Shown here piece after piece: positions 1 to 10,398 of a stretch of DNA of 64,000 nt. The notes beneath the pieces were generated by a model that saw only the letters and a program-made list of their open reading frames with translations, was not told the origin of the DNA and did no database searches. A program made the position numbers and the translations under genes. This DNA is from Adiantum capillus-veneris (lineage: Eukaryota; Streptophyta; Polypodiopsida; Polypodiales; Pteridaceae), in NCBI GenBank assembly GCA_014529385.2, contig CM043942.1, positions 18,613,991 through 18,677,990 on the forward strand. Reading direction: 5' to 3'. Every line of letters begins with the position of its first letter. Position 1 is the first letter of the stretch.

Positions 1-462
1 CCTGGAGGTGAAGAAAGACCTAGGAATGGTGTTAGGCAAAGCAATGGTAGGTTTTGGAGGCAGACGCCCACATGTTATAATTGCGGAGAGTTAGGCCACA
101 TCAGCCTGCAATGTGATTATAAGCCACCAAGGATGGCAGGAGACATGTATCCATTGCCAAGACAGGTGCTAACTAGGTCAAATGATTATGGCATCGAAAT
201 TAAGGGAGAACAAGGAACCAGTGGATTAACCCAGGAGGAAAAGGGAAAGACAAAAGTGATAAGTGTAGTCACCTTGGAGAAGGCATCAAAGCTAGAGGAT
301 ACATTAGTGATGCCTATTGGAAAGAGGATCACAGAGGACAAGGAAGGAAGAAGTGACCCATGTCCTACTAAGAAGAAGGGAAAGAGCCATGAAGGCCAAG
401 ATGTCAAGGCCAAGAGGAAAAGAAGGGCTCATCGCAAGTTTCATGTCCAGATTTTCCACTAG
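1..462 (+). pseudogene. gag: G1 gag C-terminus with zinc knuckle (partial)
   Basis: One frame is open from base 1 to the TAG at 460-462, so it enters the window from the left. A CX2CX4HX4C zinc knuckle (CYNCGELGHISLQC) lies at 73-114, which in retroviral-type Gag proteins binds the RNA genome during particle assembly. The remaining C-terminal 110 or so residues are rich in Lys, Arg and Glu with no further motif, as expected for the tail between nucleocapsid and protease. The capsid part lies outside the window. The next frame (466) is the same phase, so the TAG may be an acquired stop inside a gag-pol frame. Confidence 0.75.
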
Positions 463-465
463 GGG

Positions 466-1025
466 ATGGGCGACTTGAAGGAGGATCTGACAAGCAAGAA
501 TGCCGATGTTACTTTTGGGCAGCTTATAGAGATGGTGCCTAAGCTAAAGCGACAGTGGAAGAGGATGGTTAACCCAATGGAGAAAGAGCCAGAGAGAGGT
601 TCAGTAAAGGTATTGGCGATGGATGAGCTACCAAATATTTTTCCAATAGTAGATGTGTGGCACAAAGAAAAAATTTGGGACAAGGTTATGTTGATGGCCG
701 AGCCCAAATATGTGTCATAACACACTCATGCGTTGAGAAGATGGGTATTACAGTGACTGGGGTGTCAGGCTTTCGGATCAGATTGGCAAACCATCAAAAA
801 GTAAAATTTTTGGGTGTTGTAAAGAGCTTAGAAGTGGAGGCGTATGATGCAAAGGTGGTGGTTGATTTTCATGTGATGCCAGCAGGGTTGGGAGCATATC
901 CTATTATATTGGGAAGACCATGGTTACGTGCAGTGGGAGCTGTTCAAGATTGGAGACGTGGTACTATTAGCCTCTATGGAAAGATAGGTGCCAAGAAGCT
1001 ATACAATATGGACACAAGGAAATGA
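466..1025 (+). pseudogene. G1 gag-pol linker and aspartic protease (retropepsin)
   Basis: The frame starting at 466 runs to 720. The protease continues in the -1-like frame at 657-1025, so a frameshift lies between about 660 and 715. The active-site strand reads GQGYVDGRAQICVI (from about 678), where VDG replaces the usual DS/TG triad as in other plant Tat-like elements. The flap and C-terminal strand are visible as VVDFHVMPAG and YPIILGRPWLRAV (about 865-930), the latter being the typical ILGRPWL motif. The enzyme would cut the gag-pol polyprotein. The same protein region occurs in G2 at 42485-43246 on the minus strand. Confidence 0.75.
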
Positions 1026-1346
1026 TTGGAAGAGCATTATGAAGATGAGGATGAGTCTAGTGATGAAGACTATTCCACAATGTCTGACGAGGACAGTGAC
1101 AGTACTACCAACAGTGATGAGGATGTTGATGTTGCATTTCTTTTGAAGGACAAAGGAATCCAGGAGTCTGGTTTAGTTGCATTTGCAAATGAGGTTGAAG
1201 ATGAAAGTGAAGGGCCTTATGAAGTGATTGAAGGGCTGATGCAAACCAAGGTTGAATTGTCAAAGAAGCAGGAATTGATGACACAAATGATCAGTGGAGA
1301 CCTCTCAGCTATGGAGAAGGAGATATATTTTGCACATGCTGGCTAG
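1026..1346 (+). pseudogene. G1 acidic protease-RT linker
   Basis: About 105 codons lie between protease and reverse transcriptase. The first 40 are almost all Asp, Glu and Ser (EDEDESSDEDY and similar), followed by a mixed helical stretch. No catalytic motif is seen. The frame is separated from the protease by a TGA at 1023-1025 and from RT by a frame change near 1320-1340. Such spacers are poorly conserved between elements, so nothing more specific is claimed. Confidence 0.55.
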
Positions 1347-2040
1347 TTTTCCTGATATGTTCATTACTTCATATGAAGAGATTAGAGGGTTCAAGGGCAA
1401 AGAGATGCATATAGAGCTAAAAGAAGGTGCTAAGCCAGTGCGGCAAAGGCTAAGACAGATGGGTCAAGAGCAGATGGAAGCCTTGCGAGAAGAGGTGGAG
1501 AAGTTATTGAAGGCAGGGTTCATAGTTCCAGTGGAAACCACAGAAGGATGGGAAGTGGAGGATTTGTGTAGATTTTAAACCCTTAAATGCAGCCACTAAG
1601 AAGAACCCATATCCTCTTCCATTCATTGATCAGATCTTGGATTCAGTGGCAGGTTATGAGAGGTACAGTGTGTGTGATGGTTTTTCAGGCTATTTTCAAT
1701 TGAAGATTGTTCTTAAAGACCAAACAAAGATAGCTTTCATTACACCATGGGGTTGTTATTGTTACACGGTATTGCCATTTGGGTTGAGAAATGGACCACC
1801 CTTTTATCAAGAGAGAGCAGAATGGTTATTGGCACCATTCATTGGTAGTTGTATTAAAGCTTTTATGGACAACTTCTGTGTCTACAGCAGTAGGTCTGAA
1901 CACCATGAGAAGCTGTAGATTGTATTGGCTCGATATGATGAATGTGGAGGACAATTAAATCCAAAGAAATGTCATCTAGCACAGCCAACGGTGAAGTTAT
2001 TGGGCCATATGGTGTTAGAAAATTGCATTGAGGCTGATCC
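1336..2040 (+). pseudogene. G1 reverse transcriptase, palm and fingers (broken)
   Basis: RT signatures in order: LASFPDMF with the leader helix (1336 onward), KPVRQRLRQM (about 1430), VCVDFKPLNAATKKNPYPLP (about 1565-1620), DGFSGYFQL (about 1676), FITPWGCYCYTVLPFGL (about 1735-1790) and the active-site box. The catalytic Y/F-x-D-D box reads FMDN at 1862-1873, so the second Asp has become Asn (AAC at 1871-1873), which should abolish metal binding. The frame shifts near 1570 and stops with TAG at about 1916. The palm then continues as KKCHLAQPTVKLLGHMV and is cut at 2040 by a solo LTR; the thumb resumes at 3658. Confidence 0.85.
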
Positions 2041-2419
2041 TGTCATAATAATCAATATCTAATTCTCCTAAATGACTTTCTCATATTAAACTGATCATTT
2101 AATGTGGGGAAGTGCCAGGGGAGAAAAGGTTAGAATATTGGTGAAGCTAGCAGACCGGCCACAGTAGGGATCCAAAGGAGGTAAAATAGGGATCCAAAGG
2201 GGAGGGGCATCTGCAAAAGAGCCATGTGCAACAATGGGCTAAAAAGACTCTAAGGTTCAGCCCATTAAGACTTCCAAAATGCTAAGATTCCAAAATTCAA
2301 AGGTTGTGTCCAAAGGTCAAACCTAGGGGAAATTGGATGCTTTGTGTGTGTAAAAAAAGTCTTTGCATATCCCTACATGGGAGGGGGCGAGCCCTAAAGG
2401 CAGGGGATGAGAGAGAAAA

Positions 2420-2466
<47 letters not shown>

Positions 2467-3657
2467 CTCCCTTTACACAAAGGGAATGAGGGACACATGT
2501 CAGCTCCCTAGGCCAGATGCGCACAAGGTGTGCCCAGTTTCTATTGGATGACCCTTGAAGTGGACCAATGAGAATTAAGCTAGAGTAAATCTAGTTTAAT
2601 TAATTTAAAACATTTAATAAAAGAAACCAATGAGAATTAAGTCTCCTAGAAGACTATTGGGCAGTCTCCCAAGGGGTCCAATGAGCATCCAGGAGCCCAA
2701 TGGCTTGCCTGATTCCTATTGGCCAGGAGGCCAAGGGGTCCAATGAGAGTTTAGTTTAATTATTTAATTACCTAAAGCTCTCACAAAAGGGGAAAGGGGG
2801 ACACATGTCAAAAGGCTATCACTTATGTTGCTTAATGGTCATTGGCTTGACTTAGGGAGAGCAAATGAGGGCTCAGCAAGAGCAAATAGCAAGAGGGCTC
2901 GCCCAAGAGAGAGAGAGGGGGCTGATTTTTGCAAGGCTTTATCACACACACACTCACACACAGTTTATGTGTGAAGCAAAGAAGACTATCTCTTCCCAAG
3001 CTTTAATGGAGAGCTCATCACCTACTCCAAGCTTGTGAGATAGAAGCCTACATCAACACTCTCTTGGCATGTGGATGCAAATCCAACCAAGAGCCAAGCT
3101 TCAATGCATGCTCATCTCCTCTACCAAGCTAATTACTAAGCTAAGCTATGCTAATATGAGTGATTATGTGAGGAGATGTACATCTTTCTCGTAAGATACT
3201 CCTTCTTCCTCTCAATCTACTCTCATACCCTGCTAGCTCTCACCATCTTCGAAGGTGTGTGAGGTCTTGGGTCTGAGAACGGGGATAATTCAAGTTGTGT
3301 TTGCTAAGTGTTTTGCTTAGTGCATGAATCTTTCATCTTCATTGCACTAGCTAGTCTTGAAGGAACACAAAGAATTGTATTGTACAATGTCTCTCTTGAT
3401 GGGAGAAACCATAATACAAAGCCTTTTGGAGGGGGGACCGGATCCATGCAAATCCGGTCCTCAACTGTTGTCATTAGCTTAATTTCTCTCTCTTTTGAAA
3501 GTATTGTCGATGCTATCTAACTAGGTGTTATGGTTTTTGTTGCTCTCTCCACCCAAGCACTCTTGTAATTCTCATTAGGAATCTATTCTAATGAAATTCC
3601 CACTATGTTTATGCTAATTTCCTCTACACATAAGTTATTAGGCCATTAAATGTTACA
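2041..3657. mobile_element. Solo LTR, 1617 bp, inserted in G1 RT
   Basis: The insertion begins TGTCATAATA and ends AATGTTACA, the TG...CA ends of an LTR. It is flanked on both sides by GATCC (2036-2040 and 3658-3662), a perfect 5-bp target-site duplication. Removing the segment with one GATCC rejoins the host RT reading as EADP followed by DKVK, confirming the boundary. There is no internal coding region, PBS or PPT, so this is best read as a solo LTR left by LTR-LTR recombination. It holds a CA microsatellite at 2421-2464 and short direct repeats of 'ccaatgag...ttaagt' near 2560-2760. Its family was not recognised elsewhere in the window. Strand of the parent element is unknown. Confidence 0.88.
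2421..2464. repeat. (CA)22 microsatellite
   Basis: An uninterrupted CA dinucleotide run of about 44 bp lies inside the solo LTR. A second, shorter CA-rich tract lies at 2943-2962. Confidence 0.97.
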
Positions 3658-4307
3658 GATCCAGACAAGGTTAAGTCTATTATTCTTCTTCCATCACCTA
3701 CGAGTACAAAGCAATTGGCAACTTTTATACACAAAGTGAAGTACATGGCGCGGTTTATTTCGTTGTCTTCACAGCTCCTTTATCCACTACAACAAGTGGC
3801 AAAGCATGATCCATTGCAATGGGATGACAAGTGTGGAGAAGTGTTTCAAGAGGTGAAAGAGGTGTTAGGGGGGTTGTCAGCCATGCAGGCTCCTGATTTA
3901 GAAAAAGTGTTTATGTAAATCCATCAGTAGAGGATGATGCCATTGGAGCAATGCTATTGCAAAAGGGGAAGGGCAGTCATTATATGAGGCCAGTGTATTG
4001 TGCAATCCGAGTGAAGCTGGTAGCAGAGAGAAAATTCTCGGAAGTAGAGCTAGTGATGGCCAGTGTAATATTTTCTTGTCGACGATTTTGTCATTACTTG
4101 CTACCACGACCTTTTCTTTTCTTGACGAGTTATGCTTTTTTGCCACAGTTAATTAATGGCACTAACATGTCAAATGTGGTCAAGAAATGGGTAATTGAGC
4201 TGCAAGAGTTTGAATTCTCTTTTCTAGTGGAAGACAGTACAAGGGCTACCCTAGCTGATTTTTTGACTTACAGGAGAATCCCCTCCTTGTTAAGGAAGAG
4301 GTGGTGA
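3658..4307 (+). pseudogene. G1 RT thumb and native RNase H (connection) domain
   Basis: The thumb resumes right after the solo LTR: KSIILLPSPTSTKQLATFIHKVKYMARFI (3670-3760) is the usual gypsy thumb with the FLG-like helix. The native RNase H follows in another frame, with the landmarks FSEVELVMASVIFSCRRFCHYLL (about 4035-4100) and WVIELQEFEFSFLVEDSTRATLADFLTY (about 4190-4270). The catalytic Asp/Glu residues of an active RNase H are not evident, matching the degraded 'connection' domain of dual-RNase-H elements. A TAA at about 3916 and a frame change at 3920-3950 break it. Confidence 0.78.
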
Positions 4308-5122
4308 GAAAGGTAGTTGAAGAAGTGCCACAGATCAGGAATGCACATGTGTTGTTCTTTGATGGCTCATACAGAAAGAGCCATAATGCAGCTTCAGGGG
4401 GTATAGCACTTTATGATCCAGAGGGGAAGCTAGTATGCAAGAGAGGGTTCAAATTGGATGCTCATATTAACAATGAGGCTGAATATGCTACTTTGGAAGC
4501 CGGATTACACATTTGTTTGAAGCATGGGGTTAGAAGGTTGAGCATTAAAGGTGATGCCTTGTTAGTGGTGAACCAAGTGCTGGGTGTGTGGAAGAGCAAG
4601 AACACCTCATTGAAGGAAATGTGTTTCAGAATTAAAGGCCTGTTAAAAACGTTTGAATCATGGAGCATCAGACACATTGAACGTGCTCTAAATGGAGAGG
4701 CACATGAAGCAGCTCAAAGTATGATTGGGGAGCTATTTGTGTTGAGGACCAATTTACCTCTTTATCATGGCCGGGAAAGTTTGGCTCAAGAAGAGGAGTT
4801 TTTGCTAACAAGAATCATTCCAAAAGACATTCTAAAGTTTAAGAAGTATGGTTTTGTGCGTAGATCATCCAGGTACAAATCGATTGGTGATGTGTTATAC
4901 ATGAAAGGGGCTGATCTCGTGTTGAGACGTGTACCTTGGCGGGAGGAGATTTACAGAGTGTTGGAAGAGAATCATGAAGGCGCATGCGGAGGACATTTTG
5001 CTTTAAAGATCACCTTGCATAAGATCTTGCAAGAGGGGTATGTATGGCCTAGTTTGCACAAGGATCTTCACCATTGGTGTAGGTCTTGCAATAGGTGTCA
5101 AGCATTTGGGAAAGAGTGTTGA
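4301..5122 (+). pseudogene. G1 second RNase H and integrase H2C2 zinc finger
   Basis: This is the longest uninterrupted G1 frame (273 codons). The RNase H part shows FFDGSYRK (about 4357), INNEAEYATLEAGL (about 4468), IKGDALLVVNQVLG (about 4543) and a late HxxxALNGEAHEAAQ (about 4675), i.e. the D-E-D-D/H set of an archaeal-type RNase H that removes the RNA strand during reverse transcription. The integrase N-terminal zinc finger follows: HEGACGGHF...HWCRSCNRCQ (about 4973-5100), the HHCC motif that binds viral DNA ends. The frame ends at TGA 5120-5122 before the integrase core. In principle both domains keep their key residues. Confidence 0.85.
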
Positions 5123-6136
5123 AGCCAGAGCTACGAAAAACCATTTTGGCGTTTGATGTGTTTGAAAAGTGGGAATTGATGCAATAGGCCCGTTATCTAT
5201 CACAAGCAGGGGCAAAAGCTATATTTTGAATGCAGTGGACTATCTCTCTAGATGGGCAGAGGCTATAGCAGTAAAAAAGATCACTGTAAAGGATGTGGAA
5301 AAATTTGTGTATGATGAAATATGTTGCAAGAGTAGGGTGCCATTAGAGCTACTTTCAGATAAGGGGCCAGGATTTAGAGCTAAACTGCTAGATTCTTTAT
5401 GCACGAAGATGAAGATTAGGCACCAACAAACCACTCCTTATTACCCACAATGTAATGCTTGAATGAAAGATTCAATGGTGAGTTGGTACAAATTCTTTCG
5501 AAAGTGATAGAGCATCAAGAAAAGAATTGGGACTTGGAATTACCTAGTGCATTATGGGCTTACCGTACTTCGGTAAAGACAGGTACATGGTTTACTCCAT
5601 TTCATCTGGTATATGGAAAGGAAGCACTATTGCCTGTGGAAGTAGAGTTGCCTGCCGTAAAGATGCTAGAGAAGTTGCTTGGGCCGCCTAGTGATGCATT
5701 CAAAGAGAGGCTCTTACAATTACAAGAGGTTCAGCTGGATAGGATGAGTGCATTGGAGCATTATGGGCAGATGCAAGATAGGGCTTTGTCAAAGATGAAT
5801 AAAAAGGTCAAAAGTAAGGGTATCAAGAAGCATGACTTGGTTTTGCGCTGCAATAGTAAGCTGGAAAACACCTTCCAAAAGAAGTTTCAAATTAAGTGGG
5901 AAGGCCCTTTCAAGGTAGTGGAGTGTTTTCCAAATGGTACATATCAATTGGCTAACCTGGATGGGATTCTACATAAGTCAAGGGTAAATGGATTGCGTCT
6001 TAAATTGTATCATGCCAGGTTAATGATGGTGGAGCAAGATGAGCTGTCTGTGGAGGAGGTAATGTTGGTGAGGGATGAGGAAACCTGTGACGCGGCGAGT
6101 CTCATATCTGTTTTTGCTGCTGCTGATCATGAATGA
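5123..6136 (+). pseudogene. G1 integrase core and C-terminal domain (frameshifted)
   Basis: The DDE core is split over two frames. GIDAIGP (5171) carries the first Asp and SDKGPGF (about 5357) the second. The Glu lies in NERFNG after the frame break at about 5458, where TTPYYPQCNA hits a stop instead of reading NGxxE. The frame 5459-6136 continues with WAYRTSVKTGTWFTPFHLVYGKEALLP (about 5550-5635), the usual gypsy integrase helix. A basic C-terminal domain with FQIKWEGPFKVVE (5886-5925) and ANLDG...KSRVNGLRLKLYH (about 5950-6015) follows, which resembles the SH3-like DNA-binding fold. No chromodomain is seen. The polyprotein stop is TGA at 6134-6136. Confidence 0.82.
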
Positions 6137-6140
6137 TCTA

Positions 6141-7291
6141 GTAGGCTAGGGGATGGGCAAATATGTCAGGAGTTTTTTGGAGCAAGGGATTGCGCATATG
6201 TACATACACATGCATGATTCATAAAATAAAGAATTGTCCATTTTCCAGGGCCAGGTGGTTACATGGGGCCCATATGTGTACAGGTAGGACAGCATGTACA
6301 TAGTGCATCGATTCTCACTATCACCAGTACCAGTGTGTTTTTTCTATAATAATGAGGAGTTGGTAGCGCGTAAAACTTCTCGAGGAAGCTATCAGCGAGC
6401 CGACGACATGAGGTAAGCAGGTGCGTCAGATGGCATCTAGTGGTGTCAGGAGGTTGAATGGGTCAATATTTGCACGTGGATAAGTACGGACACAACATTG
6501 GTGCTTTCTTGTGATAATTATGCAGAAAGGTCATCATGAGGACCATATTTTGTGGTCACTTCACATGGTGGAGGGATGCATTATTGGAAAGAGTTGAGTG
6601 CCAGGTGTGCGGATGGATGCAGCAAAGTGACAACTATGCACTGCGAGGCCACTTTTTGACCTGTTCGGGGTCCGTTTGAGGTCAACTAAAAGGCCAAGGG
6701 TGCCCAAGTAATAAAGCTAAGTGTGGGAACTGAAAAACCTGAGAGAAAACCAGAAAAAACGTGGAGAGAAGAGGAGGAACAACCGCAACTGTGTTTTTGC
6801 TGTTTTTGAAGCCTGTTTTGACCGTAAACTGCTCATCTGAGGTCGGATTTGAGCACTTTGACATTGTAGACTGGGGTTTTGGGCCGTTCCGGACGCGATG
6901 GTGCTGTCCATTTTGCCAAATTTCTCATTGTTTTGGCTATGTAAGTTTCTCGTATGAGCGAAGCTTCTCCTTCAATTTGTGATTGTATCTGACATATTTT
7001 ACCCATATTGTATAAGCTATTTGCCCCATTGGTGTTGGCCCAAGCTCAATTGTATCTAAACATCAGAAATTTTTCTCTTTTGAGCTGAGTTTTTTGGGTG
7101 TGTGTGTGTGTGTCTCTCTGTGTGGAGTGGGTAAATGGGTAGTCTCTCTCCTCTCACTCCATAGGTGTGTTCCCTGTCTCGGCCAGGTGGGATGTGTAAG
7201 CCGAGTGGTGCCCCATAGTGTGTGCTTATATCATCCCAAGAGTGTGTGTCGGGTCATTATAGAGTCGTAGTGTGTGTTTCCATCCCGCTCA
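6141..7291 (+). repeat. G1 purine tract and candidate 3' LTR
   Basis: A G-rich tract (GTAGGCTAGGGGATGGGCAA, 6141-6160) follows the integrase stop and is a plausible polypurine tract priming plus-strand synthesis. TGTCAGGAG at 6164 would be the LTR start. The end is placed at CGCTCACA near 7291, giving TGTCA...TCACA ends and a length of about 1.13 kb. The partner 5' LTR is outside the window, so the boundary cannot be confirmed by alignment. The segment is non-coding, with short GT runs at 7090-7120. The same CTAGGGGATGGGC string also occurs at 460-472 within gag-pol. Confidence 0.5.
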
Positions 7292-8177
7292 CAACGTGAA
7301 ACAAAAATTGCTTTTTATGCTCGCACGTGATCATAAACACATTGTGTGTATAAATCAGCGTGCTAAAATGATAAAATAATCATGGAGCTATGAAAAAACA
7401 ATCACCGAGAGGGTGTCTACTCAGAAAAACAACATAAAGAGAGAGAGATGATGATGGCTATGGAGTTTAGAGCTTCTCACCATGATTTAGAATTGATTAG
7501 GGTCTGTCAAAAGGCTTATTGCTTTGTGGCAAGAGAGCGATGACAAGAACTACGTAGAGGTATTCACCAGGAGAGCTTTCAAAGAGCGCGTACACCATGA
7601 AACGAGAGAGGAGATAGTAAGCAACTAGAGAGAGAGAGTATCCTCCTCCTCCTCCTCCTCCTCCTTATTCTTCCTGTAAACGAGAGAGGAGAGCTTATGG
7701 ATATGGTGATGAAGAGCTTGCACCACTCCATTTAATAGGTAAGTATTGCCTTGCGGTAGTAGACACAATAGACGGCACTGAAAACTGAGCACTCCCTACC
7801 AATTTATAGGCACTGTAGCAAGCCAGAGATGCCCAAGCCAAAAACTAGCGTTAGTGTTTCAGCTCGGAATAGTTGCAAGCTTTTGGGCACTTTGCTAAAA
7901 ACATGTCTTGGCTTTTGGTGGTCAACTTTTCCACTTACCATTTAATTTTTACAGTAAAATTGACCAATTGAACAATATCCGAACCAACTAATGAAACGTT
8001 GACTAGACTATGCCGAACCGTGATGTCCCGACATAATTATGACTTTCCCGTACTGCCCCGGCATATTTACGGTACTACTTTTTGTAAAAATGATTATCGT
8101 AAAAATCTGTTTGGTCTCGTTTTTTCTTCGGGTGGTCATTTTTAAATCCGACGGAGACTAAGATTAATATTTTTACA
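7292..8177. other. Non-coding, AT-rich interval with TCC microsatellite
   Basis: No supported coding frame. GA-rich stretches (7438-7450, 7622-7640) and a (TCC)8 run at 7641-7664 are the only clear features. Confidence 0.6.
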
Positions 8178-8578
8178 TTTAGGTCATCCTAAAAAGCACA
8201 TTGCTTTTCAAAAATGCCAAAAAGCACAAAAAACTAAAAATAGCATAAAAAGCCAAAAAAGAGAAAAATTCTAAAATTGAACCATGGGTTCCCCTTCCTT
8301 GTCCACTGGAATAAGAAAGCGGATTCACTTTTCACTAAAAAGCACTAAAAATCATGAAAAGCTAAAAATAGAGAGAAAAGCATATTTTTCCAAAATTGAA
8401 CCATAGCTTCCTTGGAATACGTAGGTTAAGGATCCGACCCTGCTTTTTGCAAAAAAGCACCTAAAAGCATAAAAAGCGTGAAAACGCTAAAAATAATAGT
8501 TTTTCTCAAAACTAAACCAAATGTCCACCTAACCTACTGGAACATGGAAACGACCTTGCTTTTTACTTTAGAACCTTA
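8178..8578. repeat. Three degenerate tandem copies of a ~125-bp A-rich unit
   Basis: Each unit starts with AAAAAGCAC, has several short 'aaaaagc/taaaaat' steps, then 'ttctaaaattgaacca' or a close variant, a CT-rich middle, and ends in CTTTTTnnC. Units begin near 8190, 8336 and 8452. The order of landmarks is the same in all three, though point differences and small indels are many. Looks like an old local tandem duplication in non-coding DNA. Confidence 0.65.
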
Positions 8579-9948
8579 CAATACTGTCAGTCAAGCATCT
8601 TAAATCAGAATTTGACAAAACAAATATTAGATTATTTTTTTTTAATTTTCAAAAGATACCCAAATCTTGGCGATCTTACATTTTGGTACCTTGTGTAAAA
8701 TGGTTCAATTAGAAAATTGCCAACTTTTGTCAAACTGAGCACTCAATTTGGATTGGAGAGCTCCTTATGAACATAGAATCAAGAGTTATCACTGTTTCTT
8801 ATTTTTTCCACATGAAGTGTGGTGTTAGCTTTGAGCTGAAGTAAGGAATTCTACAAATACTTACATATGATAGGAGTATTTGATTTTTTTTCCAAAACCC
8901 TGAAGGACACTTTTATGTCATGCTAGGTCACCAAACTACTGTTAAAGTGCTTATGACTAACCGTAATGAGCCAGATGTTGTCATAAGAAAGTAGATAGCA
9001 TGCCAAACCGTGTGTGACTAAAGGTTTTTGCAAAGGACATAACTATAGATAGTGATGTAAGGACTTAAGAGCTTTTTCTATCCCCACCCTAGGACCAAAT
9101 CAACTTTTTGAAACTTGCATGCAATAAGGACACAATCCAACGCATATGCATGCTTTCACACCGGTTTAAACATGTAAAGACTCAAGAAACAAGCTTAACA
9201 ACCCAACACAAAAACTAGATTGGTGGATGTATAGTTGCTCAATGTCAACGAAATTCAAGTTAAAAGGGTACATTAAGTTGCAACCATAACTTTGTCATGC
9301 GATAGTAACATAATCATCCATAGCTTTAAACAACATTCATCTAATCAGCCATAGCTTTAAACAACATCCATATAATAACTTGTACATGACCACGAGCTCA
9401 TTGGTTCATGCACTAATAGATACATAATTGACTCATCCTATACACAACTTTGATGCAATTGTAGGTCGATATATCATTAAAGAGATCTTCACATACCTTT
9501 AGGAAATGCACTCGGTTTCCCAAAATTGCTTGTTTACTTGGCTGTTAGGAAAGAGGATCGTTGCCTTGATTACTAAAAAATCATAGATTTTTCATATTTC
9601 TTGGTGTAGAAGGGACATGTTTGCTTGAGTTCAATTTTATAAAGGTCCTCCCTCATGTCAAAACCCTTATGAAGTGTTTTGACCACCAATTCTCCTTATA
9701 GAAAATTCTTAAATCTCATATCTCACACAATTAAAAACACGAGTTAGAGAATATAGCAAACATAAGAAAAAGTTTAGTTCTAAGAAAACAATGTGGTTTG
9801 ATACAATATGTGCGCACATGCGGGTGCTCTCAAAAGAAAAAACAAGGTGAAGTCTTCACATGGGCCTTCAAAAGGCAAAAAAGTGACTATTGAGGGGTCA
9901 TGAGAGTTAAGAATATATTTTAAAAAGGTTAAAACTCATAATGATCTC

Positions 9949-9949
<1 letters not shown>
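8579..9949. other. Non-coding interval with a local 30-bp duplication
   Basis: No supported coding frame. The phrase 'catagctttaaacaacat' occurs at about 9319 and again at about 9349, followed by similar sequence, a recent short tandem duplication. Otherwise AT-rich unique-looking sequence. Confidence 0.55.

Positions 9950-10034
<85 letters not shown>
9950..10034. repeat. (GA)n microsatellite, ~85 bp
   Basis: Uninterrupted GA dinucleotides for about 42 units. The Ser-Leu frames that cross it on the minus strand are translation artefacts. Confidence 0.97.
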
Positions 10035-10035
<1 letters not shown>

Positions 10036-10386
10036 TTTGAAGTGCTGGAACACAAGCGTGCACAGGGGGAGGCAATAACAAAGCCTTTTTTTTAATATAA
10101 AGGATCTCAAACAATCAGCAACTAGGCTTTCACGGTGGTGTGGCTTATCCCACTAATTTCTCTTCAGTGGGCGTGATGTCTTGTGGTCGACCATCAATGG
10201 CAATTGTTGCATGTGGAGTTTTAAAGTGGTGAGGCAGTCAACAGCTCAGAATGGGATCTTGAGAGATTCCATGTATTGAATAAGTGGATCAAGTAGATAC
10301 AAACTGAATCTAGTTGTAAGGCCAAAGGTTTATAGAAAGGATGCTAGGGTGGAGAATCCTCAAGGCAGTTCTCTGGGTTCTCAAAA

Positions 10387-10398
10387 TGGTATCAGAGC
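10387..10398 (+). other. Copia-type primer binding site (tRNA-iMet complement)
   Basis: TGGTATCAGAGC is the complement of the 3' end of plant initiator methionine tRNA and is the standard primer site of Ty1/copia elements, lying just after a 5' LTR. Here the preceding bases are GTTCTCAAAA, so an LTR ending near 10382 is inferred, but its left end and its partner LTR were not found. The following 500 bp do not encode recognisable gag. This is probably the 5' remnant of a copia element or of a small non-autonomous one. Confidence 0.6.

Larger units (their letters stand above)
1..7291 (+). mobile_element. G1: Ty3/gypsy LTR retrotransposon, Tat-like, 5' end outside window
   Basis: The domain order from the window start is gag zinc knuckle, retropepsin, acidic linker, reverse transcriptase, RNase H connection domain, a second (archaeal-type) RNase H, H2C2 zinc finger, integrase core and integrase C-terminus, then a purine tract and a candidate 3' LTR. 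Integrase after RNase H is the Ty3/gypsy order. A degenerate native RNase H followed by an extra RNase H is known for the Tat lineage, so that lineage is inferred. No chromodomain is seen. The coding frame is broken by stops and frameshifts and by a solo LTR at 2041-3657, so the copy is dead. The right boundary is approximate. Confidence 0.85.

Noticed and set aside
460-6160. CTAGGGGATGGGC at 460-472 and 6146-6158 as LTR edges of a 5.7-kb element
   Set aside because: The first copy lies inside the gag-pol frame with coding continuing on both sides, so it is not an LTR edge.
9907-10114. Minus-strand Ser-Leu proteins across the GA repeat, and similar Arg-Glu/Ser-Leu frames at 25027-25477 and 35962-36348
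   Set aside because: They are translations of dinucleotide microsatellites and have no other coding signal.
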